The translations under genes were made by a program, and so were the position numbers. Positions 1 to 11,156 of a stretch of 64,000 nucleotides of DNA are shown here, piece after piece. Positions within the stretch are counted from its first letter, which is position 1, and each line of letters begins with the position of its first letter. The notes beneath the pieces were generated by a model. That model had not been told where the DNA came from. It searched no databases and saw only the letters and a program-made list of their open reading frames with translations. Source of the DNA: Utricularia gibba (taxonomy: Eukaryota; Streptophyta; Magnoliopsida; Lamiales; Lentibulariaceae). The stretch lies in the NCBI GenBank assembly GCA_002189035.1, contig NEEC01000002.1:3805001-3869000 (forward strand). Direction: 5' to 3'.

Positions 1-80
1 TCAGGGGCCTCGACCAGTGTTATTCTTTTGCACACAATTGTTCAAAGTCACGTACAAGGCATGAAAAGTCAGAGCTTGAC
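1..80 (-). mobile_element. Athila-type LTR fragment (continuation past a Copia insertion)
   Basis: Read on the minus strand, this stretch starts GTCAA and then follows the plus-strand sequence at about 12248-12327 (for example TTTTCATGCCTT and ACACTGGTC are shared) at roughly 80% identity. It is therefore the part of an Athila-type LTR lying immediately beyond the Copia insertion point. The other half of that LTR is at 3792-4009 in the opposite orientation. The fragment continues off the left edge of the window. Confidence 0.8.
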
Positions 81-1398
81 TGTTAGTGTATGTTGTCTAG
101 AGACAATCAACTCATAGGCAAATCTTATCTTGTGATATTTACTTTGAATTGTGATCAAATTTATATCATTGATAAAATCCTCTACTTGATCTATGTGCTA
201 TAGAAATTATGATGAGATCATAATGTGAGATTCTTCAAGCACTCAGGATCAAGTTAAAAACACCCTACCTAGAGTATTTGTGAAATGAGGATATCACAAA
301 TACGGATAAGTTAGCACACATTGAGTTCCATAAATTATTTAGGCAATGGTTCTCACAATTGATGTAATGAGATTACTAGAACCTATGTGTGGGTGTCGAT
401 TAGAGAATCGATTCACTGGATGACTCATCTTCGATATGCTACTATGGGAAGCTAACCAAGTGTCAGTAGCAAGATCTCAAATATGACAGCCGTGCAAGTA
501 AGCTTAGACTTGAGGTCAACAAAGTTATCTTGATCTTAAGCTCACATTTTCGCTCATTACTAATGGGAGCCTAACCATGGCTTGACTAGTATGGATGAGT
601 AGGGATGTGACTCCTTAAGGTTGGAGATAGTTGATTGATCAATAAAGGATTCATCACTCATGTTAGCGATGAGATCATATCTCAAGTAATTGCATCAAAG
701 CCTAATAGTAAGTCCTGGGCCCAGGGTAATGACACTCGAATTGTTTGAGTAGGTCATTGAGTGTTAGTGCTTGAATGCAATTATAAGTTCGATACATCAG
801 AAAGACACACACCCATGTTCTAGTATCGAATGAGATATAAGTATGATGAAAGCTATTCACTGCATGGTGGCTGGTCATGGAAAGGCTCAATCAGTTCACC
901 TAATTATTATTTAATCTTGGAGATCATGATATGGTGCTAGACATCACTCATGATCGATAATGATGGATTTGATTAATTAAGAGTTAATTAATAAATCCAT
1001 TATTACGGTCTTGATTGAGGAAGCCTATAGGGTCACACACAATAGTGGAGTCACTCATCGATATAAAATAGAATGACACAATTACATGAGATGTAATTGG
1101 TAAAGTGGATAAATTAAATAGAGAATTATTTTGAGATCTCATATAGATATGATTTGAAACATATACATGTCTCCACAAGATAAGATCTTTATGAAGATAT
1201 GATTTGATATGTTACAAAAATATCTATAAAAAGATTTAGATCTTGAGATCTACTCCAAGGGTCTTCGTGCTCTCCAAGAGTGATCCAGAAGGAGGAGTTT
1301 TTCTCTACTAGCACCTGAGAAATTCGACCAGCATACTACAGCCTTGAGAAGGTTATCGACGGAGTGCTCCACGTGTGGATACCATAGAGGCCGTCTGC
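81..1398 (+). mobile_element. Copia LTR, copy 1, inverted relative to the other copies
   Basis: This starts TGTTAGTGTATG and is the reverse complement of the LTRs at 4010-5510, 8251-9568 and 19015-20462. In the direction of the element it is a plus-strand LTR that lacks about 155 bp of its U5 end. The break falls just after the motif CCGTCTGC. The copy at 8251-9568 ends at the same place, and both also lack the same stretch of about 29 bp that is present in the other two copies. The outer flank (76-80, TTGAC) is the reverse complement of the GTCAA that precedes the LTR at 4010. Confidence 0.9.
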
Positions 1399-1449
1399 AC
1401 GAGTTGGGAATAGTGCACGAGTTGCTGCCATGGCAGTTGGGACTTGCCA
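1399..1449 (+). pseudogene. Copia protease-region remnant fused to LTR copy 1
   Basis: About 50 bp that translate on the plus strand as RVGNSARVAAMAVGT, the segment of a Copia polyprotein just after the protease active site. The same sequence joins the LTR at the same position at 8200-8250. After 1449 the sequence changes abruptly to Athila polymerase. The fragment is too short to function and serves as a junction marker. Confidence 0.8.
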
Positions 1450-2345
1450 TTTGATTGATAAAAGGCAGAGGATAATGGTCTTTCTTTGTCACTTCATTTA
1501 ATTTTCGATAATCTATACAAACCCTCCATCTATTTTTCCAACAAGCTCGCCTTTCTCGTTCTCCACCACAGTCATTCCAGTATTCTTTGGCCCTCGTGAA
1601 TGGGACTCATCCATTCACTATCTGTGATAGAATAAATAATTTCTGCATCATGAAGTTTAACAATTTCTTTTCTTACCACGTTAATCATGTTTGGGTTGAG
1701 GCATCTTTGAGGTTTTGCACCATCCTCTAGAAATATTCTGTGCATGCATATGGATGGGTAGATCCCCTCAATGTCATCCCGCGTCTAACCTATTGCCTTT
1801 TTGTTCCTGTTCAGGACCTCGAGCAGTTGTGACTTTTGGTCTGAGCGTAGAACAATGGAGATGATAACAGGGTTCCTGAACTTTGCGTCAAGAAAAACAT
1901 ATTCTAAATGGTCAGGCAATGGTTTCAATTCAGCTAACCTCTCTCCTTGAGTCTTGGCTTGCACCACATTTAATCTCTCGAATTTTTCTTCAGCTTCGAA
2001 TTTTGCAAATAAAGATTCTTCATGAGCCTCTTCTTTTTCTTGAATTTCTTTCTTCAAGTGCTCCTCAATGAGTCCATCCATGACATCCACAGCAAATGCT
2101 CTCAAATCACTGGGATAATTCTTCACATCCTTCAGGTCCAGTGTGATTTTATCTTCATCAAAAGAAAGCTCAATGGTTCCCATCTTCACGTTGATGATAG
2201 CATTTGAGGAGCTCAAAAATGGTCTGCCCAAGATAATGGCCGTGTCTTTTGATCCTCTAGTAGGCATGTTCACCACATAAAAATCAGCTGGGAACACAAG
2301 ATGCTCAATTTTCACCAAAACATCCTCTACCAGGTATTCTATATG
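1450..2345 (-). pseudogene. Athila-type gypsy pol fragment (end of protease to reverse transcriptase start)
   Basis: Minus-strand remnant of a Ty3/gypsy polyprotein. Reading from 2345 downward, it holds the end of the retropepsin region (ILGRPFL, about 2215-2235), then an acidic Lys/Glu-rich linker, then the conserved entry to reverse transcriptase (LPDHLEYVFLD, KKAIG, YPSICMHRIFLEDGAKP). It ends with TKKDHYPLPFINQM at 1450-1492, the Athila-type RT motif. The open part is 1785-2354, and stops and frameshifts follow. The RT palm with YxDD is missing because the sequence is cut by the Copia piece at 1449. At 2345 it meets another Athila segment in the opposite orientation. Confidence 0.8.
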
Positions 2346-3791
2346 CAAACTCAAGGCCCATTACTTGAGGGCCCCTGCTCTTTTAGAGTTGAACAGGTAT
2401 TTGGGAGGCTGTTGAAGTGCTACTCGACAAGGCACCAGCATCATTGTCATGGTGAGGATGAAGAAGCTTCCAATAAATTTGGGATGATGGATTGCAACTC
2501 AAATGCACTCCATCACCACCAAAATGAAAGGGTGCTCCCCTTTGCTTCCCTCATCACAAAGCTCGCCCAACATCTCAAAGTCAACCTTGACAAGCATACC
2601 TCTCAGGTAGACAATCATTTTCGTTATTTGGATTTGGATGACTTGTTTTCCTGCAGCTACCTGAGGGAAGTTGAGGGGAAGGCTGTCTTTGTGCAAGCGG
2701 GTACCAAGAGTGCCATCACTTCCATGCCCCCCCTCCATCGTGAACCCATATGATGCACAAACAGACATCCCTTTGAGCACTGCGCCATCAAGCCCCACCA
2801 AGCACACCCTCCTGCTAACTATTTCGAGTCTTTAGGAACAGGTTTCTGCACTTTCAATGAAACTGGACACTCTTAGTCTAGAATGCCCCATGACTAAGGT
2901 ACCCTCCGCTACACTTAATGATGAGGACATCCTAAAAATTAAGTGTGGGGGAGGAGTTTATGTTTCTTTTTATTTTCTAATATTTTCTAGGCATTAGGAC
3001 TTATGTGTTAAACTGTGTTGAATTTTTTTTCTGTTTTCGTGCTTCATGTTTTTTATTTTCCTTTTTGTTTTTGTTAGTGAAAAAAAATCCCCACTATGCT
3101 CCTCAAGTATATTTGCTTCCATGAATAAGGCTAGAATTTCTAGGATTGATCATGCTTAGATTTATGAATTCCATGCTGCTAGGAAAATACTTCAATTATT
3201 TTTCTTTCTAGATATCAAACTTTTGTAGCATGTTTTAGGAAAGACTATACAGTGGCTATGACTACATTTTCATTCCTTCTATATATTATGTTGTGAATAA
3301 ATTTTTGCTGCTCCTTTAGTGACCAGACCGAGACTAAAATATATATATATATGAAAAAAAAAGAGAAAAAAGAAAAAAATATTAGGGTAAGGATGCTTGG
3401 CGAAACTCTGGTAATCACTACACATGAGGTTTCATAATCCAAACATTCTTCCCCAAAACAAGGACTTCTATCTGAAAAAAAAAGAGAGAGAGAAAAAGAT
3501 GTTTAGTCACTATAGTGTATGTTTTTTGATGTTTTTACCTTGATGATGTTAGTGTATAAGTAGTCATTTGTTAAGTCTTTATCTGATGCATTTGAACTTG
3601 AGTGGCCTAACTTAATTTGATCGAACGATAGGAAAATAATTGAAGTAAATGACTGCTGTAGGAACAATGTGCCTTACTGATGTAGGAACAATGTGCCTTA
3701 CTGATGCATCATGACTTAGGTTCTGCCCTTTTTCGTGGATCGCTATGATTTTCATACTTGGAGACAAGCATGATTTAAGTGTGGGGGAATA
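2346..3791 (+). pseudogene. Athila-type region downstream of pol, copy A (decayed ORF plus 3' untranslated part)
   Basis: A plus-strand paralogue of 10567-12035. The first about 410 bp encode the end of the large downstream ORF of the Athila-type element. The shared reading includes ERVLPFASLITKLAQHLK and VDNHFRYLDLDDLFSCSYL (open in 2301-2753). Frameshifts and a stop (GGC then TGA near 2414) break the frame before this point. After the ORF comes a T-rich non-coding part with the motif AAGTGTGGGGGA at about 2940 and again at 3779-3790, the latter being the polypurine tract just before the LTR start. No function is likely to remain. Confidence 0.75.
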
Positions 3792-4009
3792 TGTTAACTG
3801 TCATTTTTTAGTTTATTTTTAGGTATTATTCTGTATTAATCTAGTGTTAAGTTACCGAATTTAGGAATTATATTGATAAGTAATTGATTTTTCTAGAAAA
3901 ATCCTATTTTCCTATTTTCTATATGTTTTCCTTATCTTTTTTGCACACTTTGATCGAGACATGTCAGGAGGCAGTTATGGGGTGTGGAAGGAGTATTGCA
4001 GGTAGTCAA
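3792..4009 (+). mobile_element. Athila-type LTR, first part, interrupted by Copia
   Basis: It starts TGTTAACTGTCATTTT immediately after a polypurine tract and aligns with the LTR start at 12036. It is cut at 4009 by the Copia LTR. The last five bases, GTCAA (4005-4009), are the target site of that insertion. The rest of this LTR is found inverted at 1-80. Confidence 0.75.
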
Positions 4010-5510
4010 TGTTGGGTTTCTCGTAGACATCGTATGTCTCAAAAGCAGCGGAATTTTAAAATTTTGAGAAACCCCCAACGCAGATCTTGGAATACGGTAT
4101 ACATCAGACTAAGGGATGCTAAAATACCTTTCAGATGACTCTGTTGTTCACCAACCGCCAATAGGAGACGACCTCTATGGTATCCACACGTGGAGCACTC
4201 CATCGATAACCTTCTCAAGGCTCTTGAATGCTGGTCGAATTTCTCAGGTGCTAGTAGAGAAAAACGCCTCCTTGTGTATTAGTCTCAGAGAGCACGAAGA
4301 CCTTTTGTAGCATATCACAAGATCTAAATCTTTTGATAGATATATGGTAACATATCAAATCATATCTCCGTAAAGATCTTATCTTGTGGAGATATGTATA
4401 TGTTCCAAATCTTATCTATATATGATCTTTTATTTTGAGTTTAATCAATATTAATCTCAAAATAACTCTCAATTTAATTTATCCACTTTACCAATTACAT
4501 CTCATGTAATTGTGTCATTCTATTTTATATCGTTGAGTGACTCCACTATTGTGTGTGACCCTATAGGCTTCTTCAATCAAGGCCGTAATAATGGATTTAT
4601 TAATTAACTCTTAATTAATCAAATCCATCATTATCGATCATGAGTGATGTCTAGCAACATATCATGATCCCCAAGATGTAAGAATAATCAGGTGAACTGA
4701 TTGAGCTTTTCCATGACCAGCCACCATGCAATGAACAGCTTTCATCATACTTATATCTCATTCGATACTAGAACATGGGTGTGTGTCTTTCTGATGTATC
4801 GAACTTATAATTGCATTCAAGCACTAACACTCAATGACCTACTCAAACAATTCGATTGTCATTACCCTGGGCCCAGGACTTACTATTAGGCTTTGATGCA
4901 ATTACTTGAGATATGATCTCATCGCTAACATGAGTGATGAATCCTTTATTGATCAATCAACTATCTCCAACCTTAAGGAGTCACATCCCTACTCATCCAT
5001 ACTAGTCAAGCCATGGTTAGGCTCCCATTAGTAATGAGCGAAAATGTGAGCTTAAGATCAAGATAACTTTGTTGACCTCAAGTCTAAGCTTACTTGCACG
5101 GCTATCATATTTGAGATCTTGCTACTGACACTTGGTTAGCTTCCCATAGTAGCATCTCGAAGATGAGTCATCTAGTGAATCGATTCTCTAATCGACACCC
5201 ACACATAGGTTCTAGTAATCTCATTACATCAATTGTGAGAACCATTGCCTAAATAATTTAGAGAACTCAATGTGTGCTAACTTATCCGTATTTGTGATAT
5301 CCTCATTTCACAAATACTCTAGGTAGGGTGTTTTTAACTTGATCCTGAGTGCTTGAAGAATCTCACATTATGATCTCATCATAATTTCTATAGCACATAG
5401 ATCAAGTAGAGGATTTTATCAATGATATAAATTTAATCACAATTCAAAGTAAATATCATAAGATAAGATTTTCGAATGAGTTGATTGTCTCTAGAACATA
5501 TACACTAACA
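4010..5510 (-). mobile_element. Copia LTR, copy 2 (3' LTR of the element at 4010-9568)
   Basis: A complete LTR of 1501 bp bounded by TGTTGGGTTT and CACTAACA on the plus strand. Because the polyprotein next to it is on the minus strand, this is the 3' LTR. A purine-rich tract (AGTGGGAGATT on the minus strand, 5511-5521) sits just upstream of it in the element's direction, as expected of a primer for plus-strand synthesis. Each LTR copy contains an open frame of about 62 codons antisense to the element (4701-4889 here), which I treat as chance. Confidence 0.92.
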
Positions 5511-8250
5511 ATCTCCCACTTGTACTAGAGCCAATCATTGATGTATCTTATACCAATGGACTCTATGTACTCCATGGACGTCCTAGTTCCATTGTGAATG
5601 AGCAGTCTTGCTTAGAACTTTTCTAAGTGATTGCACCTCCATTTAGGGTGAATATGTATTTTGATTGAGACGTCAAGTCAAATGAGATTAGAAATATATT
5701 CTCCCATTTCGAGATCTTGACCACCATAAATCAGGAACATGTCTTTAGTCCTTCTTAAGTACTTAAGAATGCTCTTGACTGCAGTCCAATGATCCATTCT
5801 AGGGTTCAACTGGTATCTGCTTGTAACACTTAAAGCATATGACATATCTGGTCTAGTACACAGCGTTGTTTACATTATTGACCTAATAGGAGAAGCATGT
5901 GGAATTCGAGCCATATAATCCCTATCTTCTTCTATTTTAGGGCACATCACTTTTGATAGTGCTCTATGTGTCATGGGCAATAAACCTCTTTTGGAATCAG
6001 CCATGTTAAACCTCTTTAACACTTTATCGATATAGGTCGATTGTGATAATCCAATAAGTTTCTTTGATCTATCCCTATAGATCTTTATGCCCTATATATA
6101 AGCCACATCTCCAAGATCTTTCAATGAAAAGCTCTTGGATAATTAGATTTTTACTGATTGCATTGTTGCAACATCATTTCCCATTACTAACATGTCATCC
6201 ACATATAGTATGAGAAATACGATTGCCAAGCCATCTACCTTCTTGTATACACAAGGTTCATCTTCATTTTGAGAGAAACCAAACTCTTTGATTGTCTCAT
6301 CAAATTTGATGTTCCAACTTCTTGAAGCTTGCTTTAGCCCATAGACGGATTTGTTCAGTTTACACACTTTACTAGGATCTTGTGTGAAACCTTTAGGTTG
6401 TATCATGTACACTTCCTCAGCCAAATTTCCATTTAGGAAGGCTGTTTTCACATCCATCTGCCATATCTCATAATCAAAATGAGCAGCAATGGCAAGTAAA
6501 ATTTGAATGGACTTCAGCATAGCAACACGCGAGAAGGTTTCGTCATAATCAACACCTTGTTTTTGACGATACCCTTTGGCCACAAGTCGTGCCTTATAGG
6601 TAGATATATTTCCATCCATGTCAGTTTTCCTTTTGAATACCTATTTGCATCCAATAGGATTACTCCCTCTGGAGCATTGACCAATGTCCATACATTGTTC
6701 TCATACATGGAATCCATTTCTGCCCCCATGGCAACAAGCCATTTACTTGACTCAGCACTATTGATTGCTTCGTCATTAGTCCGAGGTTCCTCATCTAATA
6801 TGAGGTCACCCATGCCTTCGGCATCAACAATGATACCATATCTCACAATAGGGTTACGTTGTCGGACTGATCTTCTGGCAGAAAACGTGCTTGGTACATT
6901 TGGCAAGTCAGATTGCTCAGGTTGATTGCTCACTGGTACATTACAACCTTCTGGGACACAATTTCGAGATGGTGAGCCTAGATTACCTTTTGAGTCACCC
7001 ACTGGCATCTCTATTGGTGTCACTGGCTCGTTCTCAAACATCTCCTTAAGTTCAAAACGACTCCCACTTGCTTCTTTGAGGAGAAACTCTTTCTCCAAAA
7101 CGACAACATTCCTCGAGATGAAAGCCTTTCCCTCTTCAGGATTATAGAAGTAGTATCCCATGGTTTCTTGTGGATATCCCAGAAAGAGACACTTGTAAGA
7201 TTTGTTCTTCAACTTATCTCACTTCAACCTTCTTACATAAGCAGGGTATCCCAAGCTTTGAGGTAGGAGAAACTCGGTTTTCTACCAGTCCAAATCTCAT
7301 AAGGAGTGGTTTCAACCGATTTTGATGGGGCTTTGTTCAAAACATGAGCCGCTGCCTGTAAAGCATATCCCCAAATGGACTTTGGTAGTTCTGCAAAACT
7401 CATCATGGATCGAACCATGTCAAGCAAAGTTCGATTTCTCCTCTCAGAAACACCATTGTGCTTAGGTGTATTAGGAGGAGTTCTTTCTGAGACAATACCA
7501 TTGTCCTTAAGATGATTCTTGAATTCATTACTCAAGTATTCCCCACCACGATCTGATCGAAGTTTCTTGATGGAACGCTCAAGCTGGTTCTCGACCTCCA
7601 TCCAAAACTCTTTGAACTTTTCAAAGGCTTCAGATTTTCGTTTCATCAAGTAGATGCGTCCATATCTTGAATGGTCATCTGTAAAAGTGATGAAATACGA
7701 GAAACCCCCTCTAGCAGTGATGCTCATTGGACCGCATACATCAGAATGTATTAAATCCAATAAGTTTTCAGCTCTTGCTCCTTTTCCTAGAAAAGGTTGC
7801 TTTGTCATTTTGCCCAATAAACAAGATTCGCATGTTTCATAAGATTCAAAATCTTCTGAGTCCAAATATCCCAATCGATATAAGTACTCAACACGCTTCT
7901 TGTTTATATGGCCTAAACGACAATGCCAGAGGTAAGAATTCAAGATGTTGTCAATCCTTGGCCTTTTTATGCACATGTTAATCTGTTCTAAATCATGCTG
8001 ATCCAAAACATATATTCCGTTTACTATTGTAGCAGTACGATAATGCACACTCCCTCTTCATATGGAACAACAATTGTTCTTTATATAAAACTCAAAACAA
8101 ATCTTGTCCAAACAAGAAATAGAGACAATGTTCTTAGACAATGAGGGAACACAATAAACAGAATCTAATTCAAGGGATAATCCAGAAGGTAGGGCGATGT
8201 GGCAAGTCCCAATTGCCATGGCAGCAACTCGTCCACTATTCCCAACTCGT
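5511..8250 (-). pseudogene. Copia polyprotein remnant (protease end, integrase, reverse transcriptase, RNase H part)
   Basis: A minus-strand Ty1/copia pol, TNT1-94-like in annotation terms, broken by stops and frameshifts. From 8250 downward it shows RVGNSGRVAAMAIGT, then the GAG-pre-integrase zinc region and integrase core (7233-8048, with DVCGPM, SDRGGEYLSNEF and NGVSERRN). The integrase C-terminal and linker region is at 6514-7212. Reverse transcriptase is at 6143-6619 ([16 protein letters not shown]), then the thumb and RNase H start (RPDMSYALSVTSRYQ, about 5800-5860). The extreme C-terminus ESIGIRYINDWL precedes the polypurine tract. Gag, the protease active site and most of RNase H are missing. 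It cannot encode an active element. Confidence 0.92.
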
Positions 8251-9568
8251 GCAGACGGCCTCTATGGTATCCACACGTGGAGCACTCCGTCGATAACCTT
8301 CTCAAGGCTGTAGTATGCTGGTCGAATTTCTTAGGTGCTAGTAGAGAAAAACTCCTCCTTCTGGATCACTCTTGGAGAGCACGAAGACCCTTGGAGTAGA
8401 TCTCAAGATCTAAATCTTTTTTATAGATATTTTTGTAACATATCAAATCATATCTTCATAAAGATCTTATCTTGTGGAGACATGTATATGTTTCAAATCA
8501 TATCTATATGAGATCTCAAAATAATTCTCTATTTAATTTATCCACTTTACCAATTACATCTCATGTAATTGTGTCATTCTATTTTATATCGATGAGTGAC
8601 TCCACTATTGTGTGTGACCCTATAGGCTTCCTCAATCAAGGCCGTAATAATGGATTTATTAACTAACTCTTAATTAATCAAATCCATCATTATCGATAAT
8701 GAGTGATGTCTAGCAACATATCATGATCCCCAAGATGTAAGAATAATCAGGTAAACTGATTGAGCCTTTCCATGACCAGCCACCATGCAATGAACAGCTT
8801 TCATCATACTTATGTCTCATTCGGTACCAGAACATGGGTGTTTGTCTTTCTGATGTATCGAACTTATAATTGCATTCAAGCACTAACACTCAATGACCTA
8901 CTCAAACAATTCGAGTGTCATTACCCTGGGCCCAGGACTTACTATTAGGCTTTGATGCAATTACTTGAGATATGATCTCATCGCTAATATGAGTGATGAA
9001 TCCTTTATTGATCAATCAACTATCTCCAACCTTAAGGAGTCACATCCTTACTCATCTATACTAGGCAAACCATGGTTAGGCTCCCATTAGTAATGAGCGA
9101 AAATGTGAGCTTAAGATCAAGATAACTTTGTTGACCTCAAGTCTAAGCTTAATTGCACGGTTGTCATATTCGAGATCTTGCTACTGACACTTGGTTAGCT
9201 TCCCATAGTAGCATCTCGAAGATGAGTCATCCAGTGAATCGATTCTCTAATCGACACCCACACATAGGTTCTAGTAATCTCATTACATCAATTGTGAGAA
9301 CCATTGCCTAAACAATTTAGGGAACTCACTGTGTGCCAGCTTATCCGTATTTGTGATATCCTCATTTCACAAATACTCTAGCTAGGGAGTTTTTAACTTG
9401 ATCATGAGTGCTTGAAGAATCTCACATTATGATCTCATCATAATTTCTATACCACATAGATCAAGTAGAGGATTATATCAATGATATAAATTTGATCACA
9501 ATTCAAAGTAAATATCATAAGATAAGATTGCCAATGAGTTGATTGTCTCTAGAACACATACACTAACA
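8251..9568 (-). mobile_element. Copia LTR, copy 3 (5' LTR, U5 and primer site deleted)
   Basis: An LTR of the same family ending CACTAACA at 9568. Its U5 end (about 155 bp), primer-binding site, gag and the start of protease are gone. LTR sequence (GCAGACGGCC at 8251) joins directly to protease-region codons. The length, the deletion point and a 29-bp internal gap are the same as in LTR copy 1. The outer flank GAAGG (9569-9573) does not match the GTCAA before LTR copy 2, so copies 2 and 3 are not the two ends of one simple insertion. Confidence 0.9.
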
Positions 9569-11156
9569 GAAGGACTAGCGTCGTCGCACCAATAACCCAG
9601 CAGAAGCTTCTGTTCCCCTGAGCATGAACCATCTCCAAGCGTCGCGGCGGAGTCTGTTCCGATTGAGGCCACACCATTGACCATTGTGTCTCCGTTGCTG
9701 TACCTGGAGTGGTACCCAGTCCCTGCCACCGCTACTATTGCTGTTGCCGAGTTGGAACCTTCAGAGCCAAATTCCCCAATAGCAATTTCTGTTCCCGAGA
9801 GCCCGCAGCCCACACAACCGGAAGAAATCGCTGGAGGAAAGGGTAAGGAACCAGAAATTCCTATTATTCACTCATCCCCTTCTCCAGTATTGGATGAAGA
9901 TGACATTGAGGAGATCACCATCGACGAAGAGGTTGATCTCTGGATCTCTGAAATGGAGCGTGCCGCTAATGAAGGGCCATGCCTAGAGTTTCTCCTCGGA
10001 GAACAGGATGTTGATGAAGCAACTCAGCTCACACAGCGTGGTAAAGGACAGCGTGGTCGCACAAAATTCTGGCGACACCGAGCCTTGGAGTCCCTTGCTT
10101 GGACTCAGCTGAAAAACAATGTGAAATTTTCAGATAAGAATGCTCAACTCCTATTTATTCTCTTAACCTCGCGCAGAATTTTATTTGACTTCAAATTGCA
10201 TACGCCTACTTTGGTGCATCTGAATCTACTTGCTGATATCAACCATTTATTTGATGCTTCCCCTGAGTGGCGTAGATTTTCTAAAATTAGCTTGCCGGTT
10301 TATCCCAAACTTGTGTTTGAATTTTATACAACTTTGTGTTTGAGGATGTGGCTGGAAATCCCCTTGTTGAAAATTTGATTTCTTTCCGCCTTGGAGGCAA
10401 AAACTTTCACATGTCTATAAACGATTTTAATGTGGCTTTAGGCTTTATTTCTGAATCTGATTTAGCCACTACACGTTACCTCCAAGCCTTTTGTGATTAT
10501 CCTGAACATTTCAATGTGCTGAACGCCTATGCTTCTATGTCTGTCTGTGAGCCCCCATATTCTGTACGCAAACTCAAGGCCCATTACTTGAGGGCCCCTG
10601 CTCTTTTAGTGTTGAACAGGTACTTGGGAGGCTGTTACAGCGCAACCCGACAAGGCACCAGCATCATTGCCAAGGTTATTTTGTTCTTTCTGTGGGCGAT
10701 GATGAAGAAGCTCTCCATCAATTTGGATGGTGGATTGCAACTCAAATGCACTCCATCACCGCCAAGAACGAGAGGGTGCTCCCATTTGCTTCTCTCATCA
10801 CCAAGCTCGCCCAACATCTCAAAATCAACCTTGACACACAAACCCCTCAGGTAGATAACCATTTTCGTTATCTGGATTTAGATGACCTGTTTTCTTGCAG
10901 CTACCTGAAGGAGGTTGAGGGGAAGGCTGTTTTTGTTCAAGCGGGTACCAAAAGTACCAACACCTCTATGCCACCCTCCATTGTAAATCCCTACGGTGCA
11001 CCGACAGATGTTCCTTTGAGCACTGCACCCTCAAGCCCCACCAAGCACACTCTCCTGCTTGCTATTCAGAGTCTCCAAGAACAAGTTTTTGCGCTTTCAA
11101 CGAAACTGGACACTCTGATGACTACTGCTTCACACTTCGGCATGCCTTATGACTAA
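9569..11156 (+). pseudogene. Athila-type downstream ORF, copy B (frameshifted)
   Basis: A plus-strand ORF of the Athila-type element lying after pol, comparable to the plant retrotransposon ORF-1 family of unknown role. It is open in three overlapping frames: 9677-10378 (acidic, Ser/Pro-rich start, then RHRALESLAWTQLKN and SPEWRRFSKISLPVYPKLVFEFY), 10336-10854 (VFEDVAGNPLVENLISFRLGG and SVRKLKAHYLRAPALLVLNRYLGGC) and 10692-11156 (NERVLPFASLITKLAQHLK, and a C-terminus ending HFGMPYD). Single frameshifts near 10336 and 10690 would account for the breaks. I see no clear signal peptide or membrane anchor, so calling it envelope-like rests only on its position. The 5' end abuts Copia LTR copy 3. 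Confidence 0.7.

Noticed and set aside
702-890. A 62-64 codon ORF (MS.SMTSHHA.NSFHHTY...) open in all four Copia LTR copies (702-890, 4701-4889, 8760-8948, 19654-19842)
   Set aside because: It is antisense to the element and lies in closely related LTR copies, so shared openness is expected by descent. It shows no domain and no start context. Testing dN/dS over many genomic copies would decide.
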